DNA from: Desulfovibrio aminophilus
GTDB lineage: Bacteria > Desulfobacterota > Desulfovibrionia > Desulfovibrionales > Desulfovibrionaceae
Assembly (NCBI RefSeq): GCF_023660105.1
Contig: NZ_JAMHGA010000013.1
Location: forward strand, 1-64,000
Direction: 5' to 3'
DNA: 64,000 nt
A program made the translations under genes and the position numbers. Below are positions 19,668-28,156 of the stretch, one piece after another (the first letter of the stretch is position 1; each line of letters begins with the position of its first letter). The notes under the pieces are model-generated. The model saw only the letters and a list, made by a program, of their open reading frames with translations. It had not been told where the DNA came from and made no database searches.

Positions 19668-20339
19668 CTATTCGAAGTAGATGAACTCGTAGTCGCCGGT
19701 GTAGCCGAAGTGGCGGTACAGCCAGATCCACTCCGCGGTGTCGAAGAAGCTCTCGCAGGTCAGCGCCCAGCACTGCACGTTGAACAGCTCCTGCTCGTTG
19801 CGGTAGCTCTCGAGCATCACATAGGCCTGCTTGCCCACGCGCTCGATCTCGGCCAGGGCGGTCTTCAGCTCGAAGATGCGCAGGTTGTGCAGGGTGGCCA
19901 GGGAGATGACCAGGTCGAAGGACTTGTCGCCGAAGGGGTAGGCGTCCTGGGCCCGGTAGCGGAACAGGGTGGCCTTCTCCTTCACCTCGTCGGTGTTGGA
20001 GGCCAGGCCGTGGTTGGAGATGTCGAAGCCGACGATCTCAAGGCCGGGCTCGAGGAGCAGCATCTCGTGCAGCAGGAAGCCCTTGCCGCAGCCCACGTCG
20101 AGCACGCGGGAACCGGCCTTCAGGCCGTAGGTCTCGATCATGGCCTTGGCCACGGGGGCCCAGCGGCCGGGCATGTAGCGGTAGCCGCCGTAGCCGAAGC
20201 GGCGGTCGCCGTCCCAGTAGTCGAACTCGTATTCCTTGGCCTTGAGCATGCACGTCACCTTGTCGTCGACCATGCGGCCGATGTAGTCGCGCTTGGTGGC
20301 CTTGTGCAGCGGGGTCACGAAGTTGCGAAGCTGTCCCAT
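19668..20339 (-). CDS. SAM-dependent methyltransferase, class I
   Basis: This 223-residue protein has the SAM loop VLDVGCGKGFLLHEML (about 79-94), acidic residue in IVGFDISNHG and the post-motif FDLVISLATLHNL. The N-terminal about 60 residues are Tyr/Gly/Arg-rich (GYGGYRYMPGR). A GGAGGA ribosome site precedes ATG 20339. As with its neighbours, a role in decorating the operon's sugar is inferred from position only. Confidence 0.82.
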   Translation of the reverse strand: MGQLRNFVTPLHKATKRDYIGRMVDDKVTCMLKAKEYEFDYWDGDRRFGYGGYRYMPGRWAPVAKAMIETYGLKAGSRVLDVGCGKGFLLHEMLLLEPGLEIVGFDISNHGLASNTDEVKEKATLFRYRAQDAYPFGDKSFDLVISLATLHNLRIFELKTALAEIERVGKQAYVMLESYRNEQELFNVQCWALTCESFFDTAEWIWLYRHFGYTGDYEFIYFE

Positions 20340-20377
20340 GTGTTCCTCCGAAGTTTGCAGGGAATAGTGTTTCCGCG

Positions 20378-21301
20378 TCAGGCCAACAGGCCCTTCACGG
20401 CCTCCGCCACGGCCTTCTGATCGATGCCGAAACGGCTCATGAGCTGGTTCTGGGCGCCGTACTTGTCGGGGAAAACGTCCGGGATGCCCAGACGCTTGAA
20501 ACGCGGCTGCCGCGCGAAGGGCGTCTCGGCCAGCAGTTCGGCCGCGGCGCCGCCCAGGCCGCCCACGACCGTGTGCTCCTCCACGCTGACCACGGCGCGC
20601 ACCCCCCCGGCCATGTCCAGGAAGAGTTCCGAGTCGAAGGGCTTCACCGTGTGCATGTGCAGGATGGAGCAGGAAATCCCCTCCCCGGCCAGTTCGTCGG
20701 CTGCGGCCTTGGCCGGGCCCAGGGTCACGCCGGTGCAGAGGATGAGCGCGTCGGTCCCTCGGCGGATCTCCATGCCCTTGCCGAGCACGAAGGGGATGGC
20801 CGGGTCGGAGACGATGGGGTCGTAGCCCTTGGCCAGCCGGATGTAGAGCGGCCCCGGCCAGTCCACGGTCTGGGGCATCATGCGCTCCATCTCCTCGGCG
20901 TCGGCCACGGCCACGATGGCCATGTTCGGCAGGGCCCGGAAGATGGCGATGTCCTCGATGGCCAGGTGCGTGGAGCCCAGCGGGGCGTACACCAGGCCGC
21001 CGCCGTTGCCGATGAGCCGCACGTCGGCCTTGTGCAGGCAGAGGTCCAGCGCCACCTGCTCGAAGCAGCGCCGGGTCAGGAAGGTGGCGATGGTGTTCAC
21101 GTAGACGATGCGCCCGTCGAAGGCCAGCCCGGCGGCCATGCCGATGGCGTGGGCCTCGTTGATGCCCTCCATGATGAAGCGCTCGGGCAGCTCCTCGCGG
21201 AACTTCTTCAGGGTGCCGAAGCCCAGGTCCGAGCCCAGGAAGACGATGCGCTCGTCCTTGCGGGCCAGCTCATGGACCATGTTGAGACACTTGCCGCGCA
21301 T
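20378..21301 (-). CDS. Transketolase-like subunit, C-terminal half
   Basis: This 307-residue protein equals the pyrimidine-binding and C-terminal domains of transketolase. MEGINEAHAIGMAAGLAF contains the conserved glutamate that activates thiamine diphosphate (IxE), and LCTGVTLGPAKAA and VVSVEEHTVVGGLGGA belong to the C-terminal domain. It works with the separately encoded N-terminal half. ATG 21301 is favoured over an in-frame GTG at 21310 because AGGAGGG lies ten bases before the ATG but would abut the GTG. Split transketolases in sugar clusters probably supply or consume ketose phosphates. Confidence 0.85.
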   Translation of the reverse strand: MRGKCLNMVHELARKDERIVFLGSDLGFGTLKKFREELPERFIMEGINEAHAIGMAAGLAFDGRIVYVNTIATFLTRRCFEQVALDLCLHKADVRLIGNGGGLVYAPLGSTHLAIEDIAIFRALPNMAIVAVADAEEMERMMPQTVDWPGPLYIRLAKGYDPIVSDPAIPFVLGKGMEIRRGTDALILCTGVTLGPAKAAADELAGEGISCSILHMHTVKPFDSELFLDMAGGVRAVVSVEEHTVVGGLGGAAAELLAETPFARQPRFKRLGIPDVFPDKYGAQNQLMSRFGIDQKAVAEAVKGLLA

Positions 21302-21302
21302 C

Positions 21303-22160
21303 CTACGCACCCTCCTTCAGCGGGAAGGCCGCGCGCAGCCCGGCCATGTCCTCGTCGGTGAACTTGCTCTTGTGGTGCCAGGTGAGGTTGTTCTCCGAGG
21401 GAACGTAGCCCTTGCCCTTCACCGTGTGGCAGATGACGCAGGAGGGCTTGCCGGGCTCCAGGGGCTTCTTGAACGCCTCGCGCAGGGCGCGGAGGTCGTG
21501 CCCGTCCACCTCGGTCACGGCGAAGCCGAAGGCCCGCCACTTGTCGGCCAGGGGCTCCAGGTTCTGCACCTCGAAGGTGGTGTCGTAGGACTGCTGCTTG
21601 TTGTAGTCCACGATGGCCCAGAGGTTGTCGAGCTTGCGGTTTCCGGCGGAGAGCGCCGCCTCCCACACGCTGCCCTCGTTGATCTCGCCGTCGCCCATGG
21701 CCACGTACACGCGGCTGTCGCGGCGGTCGAGACGGGCGGAGACGGCCATGCCCACGCCGATGGACAGGCCGTGGCCCAGGGCCCCGGTGCTGGCCTCCAC
21801 GCCGGGCACCTTGCCCGCCTCCGGGTGGCCGCCCAGAATGCCGTCGTAGGCGCAGAAGCGGCACAGCTCGTCGGCCGGGAAGAAGCCCTTGTCGGCCAGG
21901 ACCACGTACAGCGCCAGGCAGCCGTGCCCCTTGCTCAGGATGAAGCGGTCGCGCTTGGGATCCCTGGGGTTCTTCGGGTCGATGCGCAGGATGTCGTCAT
22001 AGAGCACCCGCACGATCTCGATGAGCGAGAACGTGCTGCCCACGTGCCCGCGCCGGGAATGTTCGAAAATCTCCACCACGTCCCGGCGCAGCTTCCTGCC
22101 CCGATCGTCCAGGGGCGTCAGCCCGCCGGGCTGGGTCTCAATGCACACCGTCTGTCGCAT
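21303..22160 (-). CDS. Transketolase-like subunit, N-terminal half
   Basis: This 285-residue protein carries the diphosphate-binding domain of transketolase: SKGHGCLALYVVLA, GALGHGLSIGVGMA and the thiamine-diphosphate/Mg motif GDGEINEGSVWEA followed by the asparagine in VDYNKQQ. It should form a heterotetramer with the C-terminal half encoded immediately downstream, with a stop-to-start gap of one base. The start lies within the end of the HAD-phosphotransferase gene (23-base overlap). It may make sedoheptulose phosphate for the GmhA/HldE-like steps, or transfer a two-carbon branch to a sugar. Confidence 0.87.
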   Translation of the reverse strand: MRQTVCIETQPGGLTPLDDRGRKLRRDVVEIFEHSRRGHVGSTFSLIEIVRVLYDDILRIDPKNPRDPKRDRFILSKGHGCLALYVVLADKGFFPADELCRFCAYDGILGGHPEAGKVPGVEASTGALGHGLSIGVGMAVSARLDRRDSRVYVAMGDGEINEGSVWEAALSAGNRKLDNLWAIVDYNKQQSYDTTFEVQNLEPLADKWRAFGFAVTEVDGHDLRALREAFKKPLEPGKPSCVICHTVKGKGYVPSENNLTWHHKSKFTDEDMAGLRAAFPLKEGA

Positions 22161-23856
22161 CCATGATCCTCGCTTGCTCCAACATGGCGCGGGCCTTGGC
22201 CAGCTGCGCCCCGCGCCGGGCCGAATCGTCGTCCGCGCAGGCCGAGCCCGCCGCGAAACGCCGCCGGGCGTCCGCGCCGCGCAGAAACTCGTTCAACAGG
22301 ATGAGGCACCATTTGATCCCGTACAGGGGATACACCGCGCCGACGCGGTCCCGCAAGCCGGAATCCTCCCGGCCGAAACGCTCCAGGAACCCCGAGGCGA
22401 AACGCCGCCGCAGGTCCCGGGGCAGGTTCATGGCCGGGTGCAGCACGAAATCGCAGAGGGTCTTGGCCGGGTCGTCCCAGCCGAAATACTCGAAGTCCAC
22501 GAAGCGCAGCCCCTCGCCGGAACGCAGGGCGTTGTGCAGGCCGAAGTCCGAAGGCGAGAGCGTGCGCAGCGCCGACGGCAACTCACGCGACGGGTCGCCT
22601 GACATGTCTTCCGCCCGGGCCAAACTCTCCGCCATGAAGGGCGTCAGCGCGCCGGAGAGGTATTCCGCGAGTTCGCGGCCCAGGCAGGCGTCCTCCGGCA
22701 CGGCCTGGAGCGCGGCCAGCCGCTTGCGCAGGTTGGCGGCCAGGGCGGCCAGGGAGAAGCAGGCCTCGGAGGCGGCCGGAACCTCCGCCGCCTTCGCCTC
22801 CGGCAGCTCACGCGCCAGGCGGCGCAGGCCGCACAGGAACTCCAGGCAGGCGTCCATGTCGGCCCCGGAGGCGGGCGTCAGGCCGGCCTGGGAGCCGTCG
22901 AGAAAGGTGTACAGGGCCATGCCCCGGGAGGCGTCCCGGGCCACGGGCCGGGCCACGAAGGGGGCCAGGTCCGGCCGACCGGACAGGAGCGAGAGCGCCC
23001 GCCACTCCGCGCCCAGCCGGTCGCGGGGGTCGTCGCGGTGCCGGTGGTAGTGCTTGCCCGCGTACTCCCGGCCGGAGACCGTACGCACCTGATAGACGCG
23101 GGAGTTGCGGCCGCCATAAATACGCTCACAGGCGGCCAGGGGCTCGCCCGCCAGGGCCCCGAAGTCCGGCGGAACCGCGCCTTCGAGTTCCGCCAGCAGG
23201 ACGTCGGCGATCTCGTCCCAGGAGCCCAGGCGGCGCACGCCCTCCTGGGCCGCCGCGTCGGCCGCCGGGTCGTAGAGGATGCGCGTGACGCCCCGGGGAA
23301 AGGCGGGCTCCGCGAAGGTCTCCTCCAGGTCGTCCACGAAGTGCGTGCAGCCGAGGGCCGCGATGCGCGCCACCTTGGCCTCGCGCGTGGGCTCGAAGAA
23401 GACCCGGCCGGGCTCCAGCCCCGTGCCCGGGGCGAAGAAGCCCTGGGCCTCGAGGAACGCCAGCGCGGCCAGGTGGAAGTCCGCGCCGTCGGAGTAGTTG
23501 TTGGCCACGCGGGTCTTGTGGCTCACGATGTGGAGCGAAAACACCGCGCCCGCCGCGCGCAGGGCCGAGACGCGGGAAAGGAAGCGGTCCACCCCGGGCA
23601 TGAGCCGGGCGCGGGGCATGTGCGTGCCGTAGACCAGGGCCTGGAGCCTGCGCCACTCCTGCTCGCCCTGGTCGCCCTTGGCGCGCAGGCGGTCGCGCAG
23701 GGCGCGCTTGCCCAGGCCCGGCGAACCCGGCGGCGCCGGAGGGAGGTAGCCCTCCGACACCGCCAGATCACAAAGCAGCTCGTCGTAGCCGACAAGCGTG
23801 TTGTCCAGGTCCAGCCCGATGACCGGGCCCCCCCCGATCTCGGAAGCGGGACTCAT
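22138..23856 (-). CDS. HAD phosphatase - APH-type phosphotransferase fusion
   Basis: This 572-residue protein joins two enzymes. Residues 1-225 are a HAD-type domain with nucleophile motif GLDLDNT (Asp16, Asp18), a HIVSHKT segment and FVDDLEETF as the metal-binding acidic motif. Residues 240-545 are an aminoglycoside-phosphotransferase/choline-kinase-like domain with YGGRNSRVYQV as nucleotide loop, YAGKHYHR with the ATP lysine, catalytic Asp437 in SPSDFGLHN and metal ligand Asp454 in FVDFEYFGWDDP. It could phosphorylate one position of a sugar and dephosphorylate another, as the kinase and phosphatase steps do in activated-heptose routes. It is coupled to the transketolase pair. Confidence 0.78.
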   Translation of the reverse strand: MSPASEIGGGPVIGLDLDNTLVGYDELLCDLAVSEGYLPPAPPGSPGLGKRALRDRLRAKGDQGEQEWRRLQALVYGTHMPRARLMPGVDRFLSRVSALRAAGAVFSLHIVSHKTRVANNYSDGADFHLAALAFLEAQGFFAPGTGLEPGRVFFEPTREAKVARIAALGCTHFVDDLEETFAEPAFPRGVTRILYDPAADAAAQEGVRRLGSWDEIADVLLAELEGAVPPDFGALAGEPLAACERIYGGRNSRVYQVRTVSGREYAGKHYHRHRDDPRDRLGAEWRALSLLSGRPDLAPFVARPVARDASRGMALYTFLDGSQAGLTPASGADMDACLEFLCGLRRLARELPEAKAAEVPAASEACFSLAALAANLRKRLAALQAVPEDACLGRELAEYLSGALTPFMAESLARAEDMSGDPSRELPSALRTLSPSDFGLHNALRSGEGLRFVDFEYFGWDDPAKTLCDFVLHPAMNLPRDLRRRFASGFLERFGREDSGLRDRVGAVYPLYGIKWCLILLNEFLRGADARRRFAAGSACADDDSARRGAQLAKARAMLEQARIMDATDGVH

Positions 23857-23873
23857 CTCAGTCTGTCTTCCGG

Positions 23874-24878
23874 CTACTTCAGCTTCACGGCCTGCATGAG
23901 CTTCACGTTGAAGTAGCGGATGTCGTCCATGCTGTTGGGCAGCTTGCCCGCCCCGAAGGCGTTCTTCAGGTCCAGGATGGCCTCCTGGATGGTGTGCGTG
24001 GGCTCGAAGCCGAGCTCATCCCTGATCTTGCGGCTGGACACGTGGTAGCTGCGGTTGTCGTTGGTGGGGGTGGTCTCCACCGGGATGTCGCCGCCCAGGG
24101 TCTCGCGCACCATCTGCGCGATCTCCTTGACCTTGTAGTTCTCGTAGCCCACGTTGTAGATCTTCTTCTGGATCTTCTCGGGGTCCTGCTTGAGCATGAA
24201 CAGGTACACGTCGCACATGTCCTGGATATGCAGGTTGGGGCGCTTCTGCTCGCCGCCGAAGACCGTGATCTTGCCCTTGTTGATGGCGTGGTTGGTCAGG
24301 ATGTTCACGGTCAGGTCCAGGCGCATGCGCGGGGAGTAGCCGCACACGGTGCTGGGCCGGATGGTGGTGACGATGAAGTCGTCGGTGGCGGCCTTGTTCA
24401 GGTATTCCTCGCACATGGCCTTGTACTTGGAGTAGTCGGTCAGCGGCTCGAGCGGCAGGTCCTCGGTGACCTCGGGGTCGTCCTTCAGGCCGTACACGCT
24501 GGAGCTGGAGGCGTAGATGAAACGCTTCACCCCGCTCTTCTTGGAGATGTCCACCAGGGGCAGGAAGGCGTCGTAGTTGATGGAGCGGGCCAGGTTGGGG
24601 TCCAGCTCGTAGCTCGGGTCGTTGGAGATGCAGGCCAGGTGGATGACCGCGTCGCAGCCGGGGATGTGCTTTTCGAGCAGGGAGGCGTCGCGCAGGTCGC
24701 CCTTGATCTCGATGAGGTTCGGGTGGCCCTTGCCGCCCAGGATCACGTCGTCGCCGTAGAGGTACAGGTCCAGGACCTTCACCTTGTAGCCCGCGTCCAG
24801 CAGCTGGGGGACCAGCAGGGCGCCCACGTAGCCCGCGCCGCCGGTGACGAAGATGGTCTTGATTTCGCTCATGCTCAT
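23874..24878 (-). CDS. NAD-dependent sugar-nucleotide epimerase/dehydratase
   Basis: This 334-residue extended SDR has the GXXGXXG loop TGGAGYVG (13-20), an acidic coenzyme selector in VLDLYLYGDD, the active-site serines in YASSSSVYG and the YXXXK pair in TDYSKYKAM. It resembles GalE/WcaG-like enzymes acting on sugar nucleotides (LHIQDMCDVY is the usual substrate-side motif). The first ATG (24878) is preceded by AGGACGG; a second ATG is six bases on. It is the third gene of the sugar operon. Confidence 0.85.
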   Translation of the reverse strand: MSMSEIKTIFVTGGAGYVGALLVPQLLDAGYKVKVLDLYLYGDDVILGGKGHPNLIEIKGDLRDASLLEKHIPGCDAVIHLACISNDPSYELDPNLARSINYDAFLPLVDISKKSGVKRFIYASSSSVYGLKDDPEVTEDLPLEPLTDYSKYKAMCEEYLNKAATDDFIVTTIRPSTVCGYSPRMRLDLTVNILTNHAINKGKITVFGGEQKRPNLHIQDMCDVYLFMLKQDPEKIQKKIYNVGYENYKVKEIAQMVRETLGGDIPVETTPTNDNRSYHVSSRKIRDELGFEPTHTIQEAILDLKNAFGAGKLPNSMDDIRYFNVKLMQAVKLK

Positions 24879-24976
24879 TCACCCGTCCTGTTTGGTTGAA
24901 GGCCGGAAAATTCCCCGGCCCTGTTCACGTTCCTCGGCAAAATCACCGCCGAAATCCGCGCGGCTCGCGGAGGGGC

Positions 24977-25951
24977 CTACACGCCCTGGAGCGCGGTCCA
25001 CAGTTCCGGCACGCTCTCGTCGTGCCGGGCCCGACAGTAGAAGCTCTCGCCGCCGTCGGCGACCGTGCGCACGAGCATGGTCTTCCAGGGGCGGAAATAA
25101 TAGGCCGCGCTGCCCTTGGGGGCCTCGGCCCGGGTGTCCTCCGGCAGGTCGTGCAGGTCGCAGACCAGGGAGGTGAACCGGCGTATCTCCCGCCCCTCGC
25201 GGGCGGCGACGTTGCGCGCCATGGCCAGGGCCTTGAGGTAGACCTCCGGGGCCATGACCGCGCTGCCCAGGTTCATGACCACGCCGCCCTCCAGGCCCTC
25301 GACCTCGGCGGCGTAGATGAGGAAATCCCGGTGGCTGGCCGAACCGAAGGCCGCGCCGCTGAAATTCGGATGCTGGTGGATGATGTCCTGGCCGATGCCC
25401 ACGTGCACGGTCACGGGGATTCCCAGCTCCCAGGCTCGGGCCAGCAGCGAGAGGTCCTTGTACGGATACGCGCCCCGGGCGATCTCCCGGCCCACGGCCT
25501 CGCCCAGGCCCAGGCCCTCGGCGTCCCCGGCGGTCACGATGTCGTTGATCCGCCCGGTCTCCTTCCAAAGCCCGAACTCGCCGGCCTTGATGTAGCGGGC
25601 CACGCTCTCCGTGGTGGCGCCGATGAGCGCCAGCTCGAAGTCGTGGATCACGCAGGCTCCGTTCACCGCCACCAGGCTCACGAAGCCCTGGCGCAGGAGG
25701 TCGAAGAGATAGGGCTGCACCCCGCTGCGCAGCACGTGCGCGCCCATCATGAGCACCCGCGCCGCGCCGCGCTCCCGCGCCGCCGCCAGACGGGCGGCCA
25801 CGGTGGTCAGCGCGGGCCTTACGGAAGCCGCCGGGACCGGAGCCGTCCGCGCCCGGCAGGAGGCCGGGGCGAAGTCCAGGTCGTGGGCGCGGTCCGCCAG
25901 GGGCTGGAGCTTCAGCCGGGTCAGGTCGAAGAGTCTGTGGCGCGTGGGCAT
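24977..25951 (-). CDS. Unassigned protein resembling deoxyhypusine synthase
   Basis: This 324-residue cytoplasmic protein has no signal or membrane segment. The stretch MMGAHVLRSGVQPYLFDLL, then VAVNGACVIHDFELA and GATTESVARYIKAG, recalls deoxyhypusine synthase, whose NAD site has a similar glycine loop followed by a His-Asp pair; HVGIGQDIIHQHPNF is also conserved-looking. Hypusine is not made in bacteria, so if the likeness is real the enzyme must do another NAD-dependent transfer, perhaps in the sugar pathway. It sits between the HldE-like enzyme (three-base gap) and the epimerase. I am confident it is a gene but not of its function. Confidence 0.5.
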   Translation of the reverse strand: MPTRHRLFDLTRLKLQPLADRAHDLDFAPASCRARTAPVPAASVRPALTTVAARLAAARERGAARVLMMGAHVLRSGVQPYLFDLLRQGFVSLVAVNGACVIHDFELALIGATTESVARYIKAGEFGLWKETGRINDIVTAGDAEGLGLGEAVGREIARGAYPYKDLSLLARAWELGIPVTVHVGIGQDIIHQHPNFSGAAFGSASHRDFLIYAAEVEGLEGGVVMNLGSAVMAPEVYLKALAMARNVAAREGREIRRFTSLVCDLHDLPEDTRAEAPKGSAAYYFRPWKTMLVRTVADGGESFYCRARHDESVPELWTALQGV

Positions 25952-25954
25952 GGC

Positions 25955-27478
25955 CTACTTCAGAAGCGAGGTCAGGTATTTCTGGGTGCTCTGGCGGTCG
26001 ATGGCCTTCTTGTTGCCGATGACCCCCACGGCCAGGCCGCCCACCACGTTGCCGAGGAGCGCGATGATCTCCGCGGGCGCGTTCAGCGCGGCGGCGAGCG
26101 CGGTGACGGAGAAAAAGGCGTCGCCGGAGCCGATGCGGTCCACGACCTTGGTGGCGAAGGCGGGCACCTCCACGAAGCCGCCGCCCGGCGTGAAGACCAT
26201 GCAGCCGCGCTTGCCGCGCGTCACGGCCAGGGACCGGCAGCCGAGGCGCTCCGCCGCCTGGAGCATCAGGGGCATGAGCGGCCCGGAAAGATCCCGGTCC
26301 TCCAGGCGCATCTCCGGCTCCGCCAGGCTCACGTAGTCCGCGCGCTGGTAGCGGCCGATGGTGTGGTAGCCCCGGTTGCCCGCGTTGGCCTGGGTGTTCA
26401 CGGCCAGGAACCGCGCCTTGCGCTCGAGCATGCGCCGCATGGCCGGGGAGATGGTCCCGTGGCCGAAGTCCGCCGCGATGACCAGGTCGTAGTCGGCCGC
26501 CTCGGCCTCCAGCGCGGCGACGAACTCGGCGTCGTCGTCGGCGGGCAGGCCGGAGTCGTCCATGTGGTAGATCTCAAGGAGCTTGTTGAAGGTGTAGCCT
26601 TCCAGGTAGCGCCGCTTCTCGATGGTGGGCGCGCCCCTGTGCAGGGCCAGGTGCGGCCGCACCGAGGGAGCCAGGCTCTCGCGGATGAAGCCCTCGCGGC
26701 CGCCCAGCTCGCCCATGACGGAGAACAGCCGGACGTCGGCGACATAGCTCGACAGGTGGTTGGCCACCGCCAGCACGCCGCCCGCGAACAGGTCGCTGGA
26801 GCCGTGCTTGAGCGCCAGCACCGGCTCCTTGCTGGAGGAGCCGATGACGCTGCAATAGTGGTAGTCATCCAGGATGGTGTCGCCGATGACCAGGACCTTG
26901 AGCTTTCGCATGGCGTCCAGGACGCCCTGCACGTCGGCCTCGGAGTAGCGGCGGCGGAACAGGCCCAGGTAGTCCTGGACCTCCTCGGGGAAGGAGGAGA
27001 GGAAGCGGTTGATGAGGTTCGTGGAGCTGAAGACCACGTCCTTGCTGAAGGCCATTTCCGCGCCCACCTCGTGGGCCACGCGCTCCTCGGCCTGGAGCTT
27101 GCCCGTGGGATCGCTCTGGGCGTCCTTGAAGTCGGAGCCCTTGCAGTACACGTTCGGCCGCACCAGCCGGAGCGTCTCCTCGGCCGTGGGGAACTCGTTG
27201 ATGGCGACGTAGTCCACGCAGTCCAGGCTGGCGATGGCCTCGGCGCGCAGGGCCTCGGTGAAGGCCGGACGGTGCGGCCCCTTGTCCACGAAGCGGTCCG
27301 GGCTGATGGTCACCACGAGCATGTCGCCCATGGCCCGGGCCTGGCGCAGATAGCGGATGTGGCCGATGTGCAGAAGATCGAAACAGCCGTGGCAGAGGAC
27401 GATCCTCCTGCTCTCCCTGAGAGGCTTCAAGGCCTCCACAAGCCGCCCGAGGGTGAGAATCTTGGAATGCGCGGTCAT
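25955..27478 (-). CDS. Bifunctional nucleotidyltransferase-PfkB kinase (HldE-like, reversed order)
   Basis: This 507-residue protein has an N-terminal cytidylyltransferase-type domain (HGCFDLLHIGH at 30-40, with HXGH at 37-40; YCKGSDFKD later) and a C-terminal PfkB sugar kinase (VIGDTILDDY near 196, IGSGDAFF with catalytic-type Asp453). HldE of enterobacteria has the same two activities, heptose 7-phosphate kinase and heptose 1-phosphate adenylyltransferase, but in the opposite order. ATG 27478 has AAGGA eight bases upstream. As the first gene of the operon it suggests that a heptose or similar sugar is activated to a nucleotide form. Confidence 0.85.
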   Translation of the reverse strand: MTAHSKILTLGRLVEALKPLRESRRIVLCHGCFDLLHIGHIRYLRQARAMGDMLVVTISPDRFVDKGPHRPAFTEALRAEAIASLDCVDYVAINEFPTAEETLRLVRPNVYCKGSDFKDAQSDPTGKLQAEERVAHEVGAEMAFSKDVVFSSTNLINRFLSSFPEEVQDYLGLFRRRYSEADVQGVLDAMRKLKVLVIGDTILDDYHYCSVIGSSSKEPVLALKHGSSDLFAGGVLAVANHLSSYVADVRLFSVMGELGGREGFIRESLAPSVRPHLALHRGAPTIEKRRYLEGYTFNKLLEIYHMDDSGLPADDDAEFVAALEAEAADYDLVIAADFGHGTISPAMRRMLERKARFLAVNTQANAGNRGYHTIGRYQRADYVSLAEPEMRLEDRDLSGPLMPLMLQAAERLGCRSLAVTRGKRGCMVFTPGGGFVEVPAFATKVVDRIGSGDAFFSVTALAAALNAPAEIIALLGNVVGGLAVGVIGNKKAIDRQSTQKYLTSLLK

Positions 27479-27661
27479 GCTTGCGTCCTTGGGAAAAAGA
27501 TGGCGCGGGTTTCCCCGCGGCCGGCCCAGGAGAAGCCGGCAGGCCGGCTCCCCCGCCAAGAGGGCTCGTGGAACGAACTCCGCCCCGTGAAGGGCGCTGG
27601 GCCTCCGGCCGAGCTTGAGGGGGGCGGGCCCGCGGATCGGCCATCAGTCAGGGACAGCCGG

Positions 27662-27690
27662 AATATGTCCGTCTTTAAACAGTCGAACAA
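27662..27690 (-). promoter_or_regulatory. Candidate promoter of the sugar operon
   Basis: Read on the minus strand, TTGTTC (27690-27685) and CATATT (27667-27662) are 17 bases apart. Transcription would start near 27655 and leave a leader of about 175 bases containing the 27534-27549 hairpin. Confidence 0.35.
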
Positions 27691-27988
27691 GCCTTTAGCT
27701 GATTGCCTATGGTTTCGCAACTCCGCCCCAAACACTCTGAGGGAGAACGAGAAATCCCCAGATGACGCGGCTCTCAGCAAGAGAGAAATCCCCTTCCAGG
27801 CGGGTGGGGGCTCACGCATCTCTTTCCCATGATTCGATCGGGGCAGGAGGACCGGATACCGGGGTTGCGGAGCGCGCACAGCCGCTTCACCAGGCCGGTT
27901 CCGCCCAGATGGGCACCCTCAATACGGAACCGCACGAAACGCCGGCCTCATCATGAATTTGACGAAACGGGCCCCATGCCGTACTGCC

Positions 27989-28018
27989 TGGACAACAAAA
28001 AAACTTGGTAAGTATAGC
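27989..28018 (+). promoter_or_regulatory. Candidate promoter of the 28157 gene
   Basis: TGGACA (27989-27994) and TATAGC (28013-28018) are separated by 18 bases in an AT-rich pocket about 140 bases before the start codon. Confidence 0.35.
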
Positions 28019-28156
28019 GCGTCGCCCAATCCCCGCAAGCGGCACCAGACTGCGTCCGCGTCCCCGGGCAGGCACCACCTGAAACAGGCGACCGCCACAA
28101 AACCGAAAGACGCCGCAGCCAGCTTCGAATCCGAGACGGTTTGAAACAGGTCACAC

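Larger units (their letters stand above)
27479..28156. other. Long divergent intergenic region
   Basis: This gap of 678 bases separates the minus-strand sugar operon from the plus-strand membrane-protein gene. The half near 27500-27640 is GC-rich with stem-loops (AGCCGGC/GCCGGCT at 27534-27549). The part from 27660 to 28150 is clearly less GC-rich, with candidate promoters for both directions. Short open frames on both strands lack ribosome sites and family features, so I annotate no gene here. Confidence 0.6.

Noticed and set aside
27479-27655. RfaH/ops or JUMPstart element in the sugar operon leader
   Set aside because: I looked for the GGCGGTAGC-type core and did not find it.
24896-27832. 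Plus-strand open frame of nearly 980 codons across the HldE-like gene
   Set aside because: It lies opposite two genes with clear motifs and has no recognisable protein features.
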